Below, piece by piece: positions 51,841 through 61,600 of a stretch of 64,000 nucleotides of DNA (position 1 is its first letter; each line of letters opens with the position of its first letter). The stretch spans positions 62,001-126,000 of the forward strand of contig NZ_JBHRTR010000036.1 of assembly GCF_042646425.1 (NCBI RefSeq). The letters run 5' to 3'. The notes beneath the pieces were generated by a model that worked only from the letters and a program-made list of their open reading frames with translations, made no database searches and had not been told where the DNA came from. A program made the position numbers and the translations under genes. The DNA is from Marinibaculum pumilum (GTDB taxonomy: Bacteria; Pseudomonadota; Alphaproteobacteria; Ferrovibrionales; Ferrovibrionaceae).

Positions 51841-53349
51841 TCAGGCTTCCGGCAGGACGTCGAAGGCCAGGCTGATCCGCGGCCGGTCGTCGGCACCGCG
51901 GAACGGGATCGTCCGGTGGAACAGGTAGGACGGAAAGAAGACCAGCCGCCCCGGTACCGCCGCCACCTGGGTCACCAGGGTCAGCCGTTCCGGCGGCAGG
52001 ATGCCGGCGGCGTCCAGCTGCGCCTCGGGCCGGCCCAGCTCCAGCCGGCCGGCCTCTGCCGGCGCATCCGCGGCAAGCTCCGGCACCTGGACATAGTAGA
52101 CGCCGCTCATCCAGCCGCGCGGGTGGATGTGCGGCCGCTGGTGGCCGCCCTCGTGCAGCACGGTGGCCCACAGGTTGAAGCGGTAGCGCCGCGGCCGGTG
52201 CCCCAGGAAAGGATGCCCCTCGCGAAACGGCAGATCGTCGATGCGCCGCGCCACGGCTGCAGCCAGCCGCTCGCGGAAGGCGGCGATCGCCGGCCCGCCG
52301 CCGCGGCTCAGGTCGCCGCTCTGCCGGCCGGCGCTGGTGGTCGTGTCGGCCGGTTCCCATGTCAGCGGGATCTGCGACAGGATCTCCTCCGCCAGGGCCG
52401 TGTTCAGGCCGGAGGAGTCGCCGTCAAGCGCGCCGACCAGGACCATCTCCGCCGGATCGGCGAGCGCGGCATAGCCGGCGGTGTCACCCGCCGCCGCGGC
52501 GACATAGGAGAGGTAGCAATGGGCGTACTGCCGCTGCGCCTGCCCGCCGGGCCAGGGCGGCAGCACCTGCAGCGCATGCTCCAGCGCCGCCTTTGCCGGC
52601 GCCAGCCGGCCGGCGCGCAACGCCGTCTTGCCCAGGCTCACCGCGACATCCGGCTGGCCGGGTGCGACCCGCAGGGCGCGGTCCAGGGCGGCCAGGGCGG
52701 TGGCTGTATCGCCGCGCGCCGCCGCAACCTTGCCGCGCCCGGCCAGGGCGGCCGGATGGTCCGGCGCGGCGCGCAGCGCGCGCTCGAAATGGCCGGCCGC
52801 CGCCGCCAGCGCCGCCTGCCGGCGCGGATCGTCATCGGGGACCGTGCCGTCGGCCGGCACCTGCCCCAGCGCGAGCTGGCCCAGACCGTTCTGCACTTCG
52901 GGATGCGCCGGCTCGATCTCCGCCGCCCTGCGATAGCGCGCCTGCGCCTCGTCGAGCCGCCCCTTTTCGAGGGCCAGATTGCCGAGGTTGATCAGCGCGG
53001 GCACAGAGGCCGGATCGTCCGCCAGGACGGCGAGATAGGCGTCCCGGGCAGCGTCCAGGCGGCCTGCGGCACGGTAGGCATTGCCCAGCAGGCCGCGGAA
53101 ACCGGGTTCGTCGGGATAGGTGGCGACCGCCTTCTCGAACTGCTGAACGGCCTCCGCAGGCCGGTTCGTCTGCAGGGCGATCAGGCCCAGCATGTGCATC
53201 AGGCGGGCATCCGCCGGTGCCACGACCTGCAGCTGCCGCAGCCGCCGCTCGGCCTCTGCCACCTGGCCGCCGTTCAGCAGCGCCATGGCCTGCGCGAAGC
53301 CCTCGTCCGGCGCAGCGGCCATCCGCCCGCCCGTGTCCGGCCTGCTCAT
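51841..53349 (-). CDS. TPR protein with a C-terminal 2-oxoglutarate/Fe(II) oxygenase domain
   Basis: Of 502 residues, the first 300 or so are TPR repeats (such as PASVPALINLGNLALEKGRLDEA) and the last 190 are a putative 2OG-Fe(II) oxygenase. The oxygenase has HIHPRGWMSGVYYVQVPE and the distal iron ligand in LFHRTIPF with the 2-oxoglutarate arginine in RPRIS. Such proteins may hydroxylate a protein or a sugar; the substrate is unknown. The ATG at 53349 is the first clear start. Confidence 0.86.
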   Translation of the reverse strand: MSRPDTGGRMAAAPDEGFAQAMALLNGGQVAEAERRLRQLQVVAPADARLMHMLGLIALQTNRPAEAVQQFEKAVATYPDEPGFRGLLGNAYRAAGRLDAARDAYLAVLADDPASVPALINLGNLALEKGRLDEAQARYRRAAEIEPAHPEVQNGLGQLALGQVPADGTVPDDDPRRQAALAAAAGHFERALRAAPDHPAALAGRGKVAAARGDTATALAALDRALRVAPGQPDVAVSLGKTALRAGRLAPAKAALEHALQVLPPWPGGQAQRQYAHCYLSYVAAAAGDTAGYAALADPAEMVLVGALDGDSSGLNTALAEEILSQIPLTWEPADTTTSAGRQSGDLSRGGGPAIAAFRERLAAAVARRIDDLPFREGHPFLGHRPRRYRFNLWATVLHEGGHQRPHIHPRGWMSGVYYVQVPELAADAPAEAGRLELGRPEAQLDAAGILPPERLTLVTQVAAVPGRLVFFPSYLFHRTIPFRGADDRPRISLAFDVLPEA

Positions 53350-53386
53350 CGCGCCCGGCCCATGGCCGCACGGGCCTGGAACGGCC

Positions 53387-53983
53387 TCATCCGGCAGCCG
53401 CCGCGCCCCCACCCGAACCGGGACCGCCCGAACCGGACCCGTCCGGCCCGGAGCGGCCCGGGCCGCTGCCATCGGTGGCCAGCGAGTCCGCCTGCCGGCC
53501 CGACTGTATGATGCGGATCGCCGACACGGCTTCGGCCACATCCTTCAGGCCCGGTACCACCAGCATGCGGCCGTTGCGCAGGGTCAGCAGCAGCAGACCG
53601 CTGCCCGGCTCGCCGCCGAACAGCCGCCCGCCCGGATCGGCACGGGCTTCCACCGTCAGGATGTCCGCAAGCGGCAGCTGCAGGCGCGGCAGCAGGATGG
53701 ACTGGCGCAGTGCCAGGACATCCGAGCTGACCTCGAAGCGGAAACTGCGGGCATTGATCCAGCTCGACAGGGCAAGGAACGCCACAAAGACCAGGAACAG
53801 CACAGGAAGAAAGAAGGCGATGGGTGCCATCAGCAGGGCGGAGATCGCCGTCGCCCGGAGATAGAAGCCGGGCGCGCGCTCCGCCCAGAACAGGACCGGC
53901 TGCCGGCCATGGGGACCGGGCCCGCTGATCCCTTCGAGGGCGCCGCTGCGGCGCAGCCGCTCGATCATGTGACGGTCGGTCAT
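53387..53983 (-). CDS. Membrane protein with a bacterial PH-like domain, unknown function
   Basis: The 198-residue protein has two close hydrophobic helices (LRATAISALLMAPIAFF and LPVLFLVFVAFLALS), then an all-beta segment of about 90 residues (FRFEVSSDVLALRQS ... LTLRNGRMLVVPGL) like a bacterial PH domain. A low-complexity Gly/Ser/Pro tail ends the chain. Such domains often anchor to membranes. It lies 37 bases before the TPR/oxygenase gene, on the same strand. Confidence 0.7.
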   Translation of the reverse strand: MTDRHMIERLRRSGALEGISGPGPHGRQPVLFWAERAPGFYLRATAISALLMAPIAFFLPVLFLVFVAFLALSSWINARSFRFEVSSDVLALRQSILLPRLQLPLADILTVEARADPGGRLFGGEPGSGLLLLTLRNGRMLVVPGLKDVAEAVSAIRIIQSGRQADSLATDGSGPGRSGPDGSGSGGPGSGGGAAAAG

Positions 53984-54211
53984 AGAAAGCGCTCCGGTCT
54001 TCGCCCATGCCTGCCTGCATCGCGGCCGGGCCGGACTCACCCTGCATCGCACGCCCTGCAGACCTGTGTGTGCGCCGTCCCGTTTTCAACCGCCGCCCCG
54101 GTTCCGCCCTGTTGTCGTTTCCCGCACCCGTTGCCGCCGTCGGCCGACAATGCGGCGCGGGCCGCGGTGCGGGGGCCGGCCGGCAGTTGTCGCCGGCCGA
54201 CCGGCAGCCGC

Positions 54212-54793
54212 CTACATGAACAGGGTCACCTCGCCCTTGCTCTCGGTCCGGATCCGCTTCAGGCAGTCCGGCTTTTCGCCATCCTCCGCTGCGCATTTCG
54301 TCACATCGTTGATCAGGAACTGACCCACGGTGGCGCAGTCCAGTTCAGGCAGGTCGAAGGGCCGCACCCGGGTCTTGTTCGGCTGCAGCGGCGCGATCTG
54401 GACCGCATAGCGGCGGCTGACGAAGCCGTCCTTGTCGAACAGGATCAGTTCCATCTCCAGGTCGGTATAGCGGTCCTCGCTCTCGTTCTTGACCACCAGA
54501 TAGACCCGGCAGGCATCCTCCTGCTGCTCGATGGTGTTGAGTTCCACGTTCAGGGTCGGTTCCGCGGCGGTGGCAGCGGCTGCTTCCGCACCGCCGTCCT
54601 GGTCCTCCTTGTCCTGCGCGACGGTGGCGTCGGGCCGCAGCAGCAGGGCCATGACCGCCACGACCAGGGCGGCGAAGGCGGTCGCGGCGAGGTGGCGGCC
54701 GGAGGTGCGACCCGGCGCCCGGAGGTCCCCGTCGGGCCCGCGGCCCGCCCCGTCCGGACGTTCCATCCAGCGGCGCATCCATCCAGTGACCAT
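54212..54793 (-). CDS. Exported or membrane-anchored protein of unknown function
   Basis: The 193-residue protein has one N-terminal hydrophobic helix (about residues 35-53) followed by an acidic linker. A conserved-looking beta domain comes next, with CRVYLVVKNESEDRYTDLEMEL and the cysteines in LDCATVGQFL and KCAAEDGEKPDC. I do not recognise the family by name. ATG 54793 has GAGGAGA six bases upstream. It is divergent from the type I secretion genes, so a link with secretion is possible. Confidence 0.7.
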   Translation of the reverse strand: MVTGWMRRWMERPDGAGRGPDGDLRAPGRTSGRHLAATAFAALVVAVMALLLRPDATVAQDKEDQDGGAEAAAATAAEPTLNVELNTIEQQEDACRVYLVVKNESEDRYTDLEMELILFDKDGFVSRRYAVQIAPLQPNKTRVRPFDLPELDCATVGQFLINDVTKCAAEDGEKPDCLKRIRTESKGEVTLFM

Positions 54794-55290
54794 GATCGTT
54801 CTCCTCGCCAGTTAGTTGATTGCGACCTGTGTCTTCCGAAGCGGTCGACATCATACGCCGCCGCACCGCTTCCGGAAATCTGTTGCGAACAGATTGCAAC
54901 AAAGGCGGCGGCCGGCGCCCCCTGCCCGACTGTCGCCGCATGCGGCACGAGGTACGCGGTGCACCTGCCATCGCGGCGCCACAATGTCCCGGATGATGGG
55001 CCCTGTCGCAACAACCTGCGATCTGTGGCCGCGGGGTCCGCCGTTTGCAGAACCAAGGCCGAATGTGTAAGCAACTGTTTTCGGTCGGTCCTGGCAATCG
55101 GCCCAGGTATTTTCTGCCATGCGAAGCCGGCCGCCTCCGGAGCGGTCCATGTCCCGGATCGGGCATGTGACGGCGGATCGCCGCGCCCGCTTCCGTATCG
55201 ACGCAGGGTTCCGGTTGCGGCACGGCGCTCCGGTGACGACGACAAGATGGCGCATCATGCGCGATAGCTCGAACCGACACAGGGTCTGAC
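54794..55290. other. 497-base intergenic region before the type I secretion operon
   Basis: No conserved ORF, RNA or terminator is evident. It contains some AT-rich stretches and a local near-palindrome tctgttgcgaacaga at about 54882-54896. Promoters for the two divergent genes must lie here, but none stands out. Confidence 0.5.
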
Positions 55291-57183
55291 ATGCGCTTTT
55301 ATCCCCGCAGCGAGATCATGCGGGACATCTTCGGCCAGTGCGTCCCGACGCTCCTGCTGATCGTCCTGTTCAGTTTCGGCATCGGGCTGCTGTTCTTCAC
55401 CATGCCTCTGTACATGATGCAGGTGTTCGACCGGGTCATGTCTTCGCAGAGCGGCGAGACGCTGATCCTGCTGACCGTCATCGCACTCTTCGGGCTCAGC
55501 GTCAGCGCGGTTCTCGAGGGCATTCGCGGCATGATGCTGGTCAGGCTGGGCAGCAAGGCGGACAAGCTGCTTTCCGAGAAGCTGCTGGGCATGCGGCTCG
55601 ACGATGCCGCGCGAAAGGGCAACGATGCCGGCGCTGATCTGCTGGCAAAGCACGAGACGTACCGCAGCACCTTCGCGGGCCCAGGCCTCCACAACGTCTT
55701 CGAGATCCCGTTCGTTCCGCTCTACATCCTGGCGATGTTCATCGTCAGCCCGTTCATCGGCGTGCTCGGACTGTTGGGCCTGCTGATCAGCGCGGCGGTG
55801 GCGCTCGGCAACCAGCTGGTCACTGCGCGTCGGCTGAACAATTCGATGCAGGCCACCGGCCAGAGCCATCAGATGGCGCAGAGCTTCGTGCGCAATGCCG
55901 AGGTGGTGTCGGCGCTCGGCATGCAGCCGGAACTTATGCGGCGCTGGAAGCGCAAATATTTCGGCGGCCTGGTGGCCCAGAGCGGCGCCATGGACAGCAT
56001 GAGCATCTCGGCCGGGCTGACCAAGAACCTGCAGATGATCCTGCAGATCTCCATCATCGGCGCCGGAATGGGGCTTGTAATCGCCGGCGACGCGACCCCG
56101 GGCGAGACCTTCGCGGCCATGTTCATCATGGGCCGGATGATAATGCCGGTGAGTTCCATCGTGATGTCGTGGCGCTCCATCGTCGAAGGCATGGATGCCT
56201 TCAAGGAGGTGGACGATGCCCTTGCCGACATGGACGACCGCCCCGAGGCGATGCAATTGCCGCCGCCGACAGGCGAACTGTCGGTGGAACGGCTGACCTA
56301 TGTGCCCGGCGGCAGCAAGACCCTGCTGCTGAAGGGGATGTCCTTCGACATTCCCGCCGGCACCATCCTGGGCGTGATCGGTCCCAGCGCGTCCGGCAAG
56401 TCGACCCTGGCCAAGCTGATGGTCGGCGTGTGGAAACCGGCATCCGGCCATGTGCGGCTCGACGGCGCCGATGTCTATACCTGGCCACGGGAGGATTTCG
56501 GTCGCCATGTCGGCTACCTGCCGCAGGACATCGAGCTATTTGACGGCACCGTGCGCGACAATATCGCCCGCTTTCGTGAATCAGACCCGAACGATGTGGT
56601 CGATGCGGCGCGGATGGCCGGCGTACACGACCTGATCCTGCGTCTGCCGGACGGTTACGACACCGAGATCGGGCCGGGCGGTACCCGCCTCTCGGGCGGC
56701 CAGCGCCAACGGATCGCCCTGGCGCGGGCGGTCTTCGGACGCCCGAAGCTGGTGATCCTGGACGAACCCAACTCCAACCTCGACAGCGAGGGCGAAGCCG
56801 CCCTGAGCCAGATGCTGAAGGCACTGAAGGAGCGTGAGACCACTGTCGTCATCATCTCACACCGCCCCCATATCCTGGGCATGGTCGACGATATCCTGAT
56901 CCTGCGCGACGGTCAGGTGGAAGCCCTCGGCAAGGCCGGGGACGTGGTGCCGCGGCTGGTCGGCGGAACGGGCGACAAGCGCCAGATCGCCCAGACACAG
57001 GGTCAGGGGCAGGGCCAGGGTCAGGGGGGCGGACAGGCCGCAGCGTCGCAGCCTCAGACAGCGGTGCAGGGATCTGCACAGGCGGCAGGGCAGCAGGCCA
57101 ATGCGCAGGGACCGGCGGCCGCACAGGGGCAGGCTGGCCAGGATGCGACCGCACAGGGCCGCGCGTCGGAAGGAGCGGCATGA
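55291..57183 (+). CDS. Type I secretion system permease/ATPase (PrtD-like ABC transporter)
   Basis: The 630-residue protein has about six membrane helices in the first 300 residues and then an ABC ATPase. The Walker A GPSASGKSTLAK is near residue 364, the signature LSGGQRQRIALARA near 466 and the Walker B LVILDEPNSNLD near 486. The last 65 residues are rich in Gln, Gly and Ala. It exports a protein, usually with a C-terminal signal, from cytoplasm to outside together with an adaptor and an outer-membrane channel. The adaptor gene follows one base later; no TolC-like gene or substrate gene is in the window. Confidence 0.94.
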   Translation: MRFYPRSEIMRDIFGQCVPTLLLIVLFSFGIGLLFFTMPLYMMQVFDRVMSSQSGETLILLTVIALFGLSVSAVLEGIRGMMLVRLGSKADKLLSEKLLGMRLDDAARKGNDAGADLLAKHETYRSTFAGPGLHNVFEIPFVPLYILAMFIVSPFIGVLGLLGLLISAAVALGNQLVTARRLNNSMQATGQSHQMAQSFVRNAEVVSALGMQPELMRRWKRKYFGGLVAQSGAMDSMSISAGLTKNLQMILQISIIGAGMGLVIAGDATPGETFAAMFIMGRMIMPVSSIVMSWRSIVEGMDAFKEVDDALADMDDRPEAMQLPPPTGELSVERLTYVPGGSKTLLLKGMSFDIPAGTILGVIGPSASGKSTLAKLMVGVWKPASGHVRLDGADVYTWPREDFGRHVGYLPQDIELFDGTVRDNIARFRESDPNDVVDAARMAGVHDLILRLPDGYDTEIGPGGTRLSGGQRQRIALARAVFGRPKLVILDEPNSNLDSEGEAALSQMLKALKERETTVVIISHRPHILGMVDDILILRDGQVEALGKAGDVVPRLVGGTGDKRQIAQTQGQGQGQGQGGGQAAASQPQTAVQGSAQAAGQQANAQGPAAAQGQAGQDATAQGRASEGAA

Positions 57184-57184
57184 C

Positions 57185-58555
57185 ATGATGAAGGTGAAAA
57201 AAAATCTGTTGCCGGTGCCGCAGGACGGTGGGCCGGCGGAAGAAGAGGACCCGATGGACGGGCTGAACGACAAGGTTCGGCCGATCTCCCTGGTCGGGCT
57301 CGTCATCTTCGCCGGTTTCTTCATCGGACTGGTCGGCTGGGCCGCGCTGGCGCCACTCGCCAGTGCCGCCTTTGCGAACGGCAATGTCGAGATCGAGGGC
57401 AACCGCAAGACGGTACAGCACAAGGAGGGCGGAGTCGTGAAGTCCCTCCTGGTGAGGGAAGGCAGCGAGGTGAAGGCAGGCGATCCCCTGATCATCCTCG
57501 ACGACACGCAGGCTTCATCGGTGCACGACCTGCTGCGCGAACAGTACTACGCCATGCTGGCGCAGATCGCGCGCCTGGAGGCCGAGCAGGCCGATGCACC
57601 GCAAATCACGTTCCCGGCGGAGCTGATGGACGAAGCAGCGGAGCGTGACGATGTCCGTCGCATCGTTGAAGGCCAGGAACAGGCCTTCGAGGCACGGCGG
57701 ACCCTGCTTGAGAATCAGGTCAGCACCCTGGAACAGCGGCGCAAGCAGCTGGACGAGCAGATCGGCGGCCTCGAGTCGCAGATCACTTCGCACAAGCGGC
57801 AGATGCAGCTGCTGCGCGACGAACTGAAGGGCACAAGGGAGCTGCAGCAGAAAGGTCATGCCCCGATGACCCGGGTGCGCGCCCTGGAACGCTCGCTCGC
57901 ATCGCTGGAGGGACAGGTCGGCGAGTATCGCGGCAATATTGCCCGAATCCAGGAAAATGATGCCGAGATCCAGATGCAGATCATCAGCCTGAAGCGCAAT
58001 CGCATCAGCGAGGCCGCCGAGAAGCTGGCGGAGCTTCGCAGCCAGGCATTCTCCCTGAACGAGCGGATCGTGGCGGCCAAGGATATCCTCGACCGCAGCA
58101 TCATTCGCGCGCCGACCGGCGGCCGCGTGCTGGGACTGGATATCCACACCGAGGGCGGCGTGGTGGCGCCCGGCCAGCCCCTGATGGACATCGTGCCCGG
58201 CCAGCGCAACCTTGTGGTCAAGGCCGCGCTGGAGCCCAACGCGATCGATGACGTTCATCTCGGCATGGACGCAGAGGTGCAATTCGCCGCCTTCTCCAGC
58301 CGCTTCACCGAGCGCATCATCGGCGAGATCGTCGACATCTCCGCCGATGCCAAGGAGAACAAGAAGGTCGGGTCGCTATACTACGAACTGCGGGTCGTGG
58401 TTCCACCTGAGGAACTGGCCAAGCTGGGCGACGATGTCGAATTGGCGCCGGGCATGCCGGTGACGGTGAAGATCGTCACCGGCGACCGGACCGCCCTCAG
58501 CTACTTCACGAAGCCGATCACCCGGACCTTCGACAAGGCCTTCACCGAGCAGTAG
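57185..58555 (+). CDS. HlyD-family periplasmic adaptor of the type I secretion system
   Basis: The 456-residue protein has a short N-terminal tail, one membrane helix (VGLVIFAGFFIGLVGWAALA) and a lipoyl half (FANGNVEIEGNRKTVQHKEG). A long coiled coil (residues 100-290, for example VSTLEQRRKQLDEQIGGLESQ) and a second lipoyl/beta-barrel part follow, ending with DRTALSYFTKPI, typical of PrtE/HlyD adaptors. ATG 57185 is used; another ATG follows at once at 57188. Confidence 0.93.
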   Translation: MMKVKKNLLPVPQDGGPAEEEDPMDGLNDKVRPISLVGLVIFAGFFIGLVGWAALAPLASAAFANGNVEIEGNRKTVQHKEGGVVKSLLVREGSEVKAGDPLIILDDTQASSVHDLLREQYYAMLAQIARLEAEQADAPQITFPAELMDEAAERDDVRRIVEGQEQAFEARRTLLENQVSTLEQRRKQLDEQIGGLESQITSHKRQMQLLRDELKGTRELQQKGHAPMTRVRALERSLASLEGQVGEYRGNIARIQENDAEIQMQIISLKRNRISEAAEKLAELRSQAFSLNERIVAAKDILDRSIIRAPTGGRVLGLDIHTEGGVVAPGQPLMDIVPGQRNLVVKAALEPNAIDDVHLGMDAEVQFAAFSSRFTERIIGEIVDISADAKENKKVGSLYYELRVVVPPEELAKLGDDVELAPGMPVTVKIVTGDRTALSYFTKPITRTFDKAFTEQ

Positions 58556-58582
58556 GCGCCACCATACTGCGCCGGTCCCCCA

Positions 58583-58612
58583 CCGCGCCGGTCACCGTCG
58601 GGGCCGGCGCGG
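58583..58612. other. GC hairpin between convergent genes
   Basis: CCGCGCCGG (58583-58591) and its complement (58604-58612) form a 9-bp stem with a 12-base loop between the convergent adaptor and glycosyltransferase genes. There is no T-run on either side, so a terminator role is possible but not shown. Confidence 0.4.
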
Positions 58613-58619
58613 GCGCCTG

Positions 58620-61600
58620 TCAGTCAGCCCGGGCGGTACCGTCGGGCCGGACGGTAATCGGGGTTGCCCCCTCCCCCCGGCACCAGCGCTGCCAGGCGAC
58701 ACGGAAGGCCGCCTCCATCTGCCTGGCCAGATCGCTGCCGTCGCACAGCGGCGATGCCGCCATCCGGTCCCGCAGTCCCGCCCGCAGCCGGGCCAGGCCA
58801 TCCAGGTCCGCCGCCGCTGCTACGGCCCGCGCCACATAGGCCTCGGTGTCGTCGACCGCCCAGTCCGACAGGCCGGTGGCCCGCAGGATGCTGACGCCGA
58901 ACCGGCCCACCGACGGCCGGTCCCGCCTCGACAGCACCGGCACTCCCATCCACAGCGCCTCGCAGGTCGTCGTCCCGGCATTGTGCGGCCAGGGGTCCAG
59001 GGCGATGTCGATCTCGCGATAGTCGACCGTGCCGCGGAACACCTTCAGCCGCGACGGATCGATGCCCTGCGCCACGAAGCGCTGGACGAACAGGTCGCGC
59101 ACGGCGGGGTCATGGTAGGGCTTGTTGTTCAGGACCAGCCGCGATCCCGGCACCGCCTTCAGGATCCTGGCCCAGGCCGCGACCACATGATCGTTCAGCC
59201 GCATCGTGCGGCTCAGGCTGCCGAAGGTCACATGGCCCTGCTGGAGGGCCGGCAGGCGGTTCGGCTGCGGCATTTCCGGCCGGGCCCGATAGGCCATCGG
59301 GAAGCGGTTCAGGCGGATCAGCGCCTGTTCGCCGAACAGATGCGCCGCCTCCGGCGGCGTCATGTCGCCATCGCCGACGAAATAGTCGAAGCCGCTGATC
59401 CCGGTGGTATAGCCCAGGCCGACCATCAGCGAGATCAGGATCGGTGCGGGCCGGCGCACCATCGCCAGCAGCCGGTTGCCGGCCGTGTGGCTGGCCAGGT
59501 CGATCATGATGTCGATCCGGTCCTCCCGGATCCGCGCGGCCAGCCGGTCATCGTTCAGGTCGTAGGTCTCCCGCCACTGGTCGGCGAGCGCCCGGTACTG
59601 CGCGGTCACCTCGTCCGGCGCCGGGGTCTCGGAATACAGCACCAGTTCGACCGCGCCGCGGTCATGTCCCTCCAGCATCGGCAGGAGGAAATTGCGGGCG
59701 GCATGACTGCGGAAATCGGGAGAGGCATAGCCGATACGCAGGCGGCGCCCCGGATCGCGGTCGTTGTCGTGGCGGACCTGCGCCGGCACCAGCGGCCGTG
59801 CGTGCCGTTCGTCCCAGTTGCGGTATTCCGCAAAGATCTCTTCCGCGCTCATATCCGGCGCGTAGTTCAGCGCGAACAGCAGGTTGCTGTGATGCTGCAC
59901 GCCGTCGCGCTCGCTGTGCACGGCACGGCGGTAGGCATCGAACGCCTGGTCGAAACGGCATTCGTCCAGGTAGATGTTGGCCAGGTTGTTCCAGGTCAGG
60001 GCGTGGTTGGGATCGATGCGGATGCTCTCCAGGCAGAGCCGTTCCGCCTCCTTCAGATTGAACTGCCGGTACTCCGCAACGCCGAGGTTGGTGAGATCCT
60101 TCTTCACCCCCGGCCGCAACTGTATCGCCCGCCGGCCCGCCGCGACCGCCCCCTCGAAATCCTCCAGGACAATCCGCATCGGGCAGAGATTGCTCCAGCC
60201 CTCATAATCGTCGGGGACCAGCGCCAGGCCGCGTTCATAGGCTGCGATGGCACCCCTTGTGTCCATCTGCATCTGGCGCGCCTGACCCAGGGTGATCCAG
60301 CCCCGGCCGTCGTCGGGCCGCTGTTCGAGATAGGTCGCCATCAGCGTCTCGGCCTCGCCGTAGCGCTCCGATCCCATCAGCAGGCTGCACAGGTTCTGCG
60401 CCGCTTCCCCCTGCCGCGGGTCCAGCGCAACGGCCTGCCGGAACGCTGCCTCCGCCTCCGCCGTCCGGCCGGCGCGCCGCAGGACGATGGCATGGATGTT
60501 GTGGTGGCCGGGATCGCCCAGGGCCTGCCCCACCAGCCGCTCCGCCAGCTGCAGCGCGTCCTCCGGCAGACGGTCCGCATGAATCGCCGCCACGAGGTAG
60601 AGCAGCAGTTCCGCGACGGAAGCGCCTCCCGTACTGACGGCTGCCCGCAGCAGGTCGACCGCCTCGGCGGGCCGGCCCGCCGCCATCAGCGCTGAAGCCT
60701 TCGCCGCACCATCGGTTGGCACAGCGGCAGGCTGAGCCGATCCGGTATCCGGCGGTGGCAGGGACGAAACCGGGCTACCGGCTGCCGGGCCGGCGCCCGG
60801 ATCGGGACCGCCGGTGGGTGCACCGCCAAGACGTAGGTAGAGTGCCTCCAGCCGCGCCGCCAAGGCCCCGTGATCGGCCATCGGGCCGCCCTGGACGTGC
60901 TCGCGCAGTCCGGCACGCGCGCGCGTCAGCCGGTCCGTGTCACCGGCCAGCTGCAGCGCGATGTCGACATACGCCTCTGGGCTGTCCGCGACCCACGCCT
61001 CCAGCCCGCCGGCCTCCAGCAGGCTGGCGCCCAGGCGGCCCACAGGGGTCGCGCCGCGCAGGCTGACCACCGGGACACCCATCCACAGGCTCTCCGCGAC
61101 GGTCGTGGCGGCGCTGTGCGGGAAGGGGTCCAGGGTGATGTCGACCTTCCCATAATGGCTGAGGCTGGCCGCCTGCGGCGTCACATAGACCAGGTCCAGG
61201 CGATCCGCGCCGATCCCGCGGGCATGGAACGCGGCCAGGAAACGCGTACGCACGGCCGCCTCCTGGAAGACCCGGTTGTTCAGCATCAGGCGGCTGCCCG
61301 GCAGGGCGGCCAGGATCTCTGCCCAGCAGTCGAGGACCCGGTCGTTCAGCCGGATGACGCGGCTGAAGCAGCCGAAGGTGACATGCCCGTTCGCCGCAGC
61401 CGGCAGCGCCCCGACATTGGGGAAAGGGCTTTGCGGACGGAAGGCGACCCATGGCCCGTCCACCCGCAGCGCCGGTTCGGTGAAACCGGTCTCCGCCACC
61501 TCGGGCGCCAGCACCCGATCCGCGATCACCCCGTCGAACTGCGCCATGCCTGTGGTGCCGCCGAAGCCGATCGGATAGGTCAGCTGCACCGGTGCCGGCC

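Noticed and set aside
54882..54896. Near-palindrome upstream of the type I secretion operon as an operator
   Set aside because: It is short and isolated, with no promoter elements placed beside it; I could not separate it from chance.
58583..58612. Bidirectional Rho-independent terminator between the adaptor and the glycosyltransferase
   Set aside because: The stem is good but there is no T-run on either side, so I listed it only as a hairpin.
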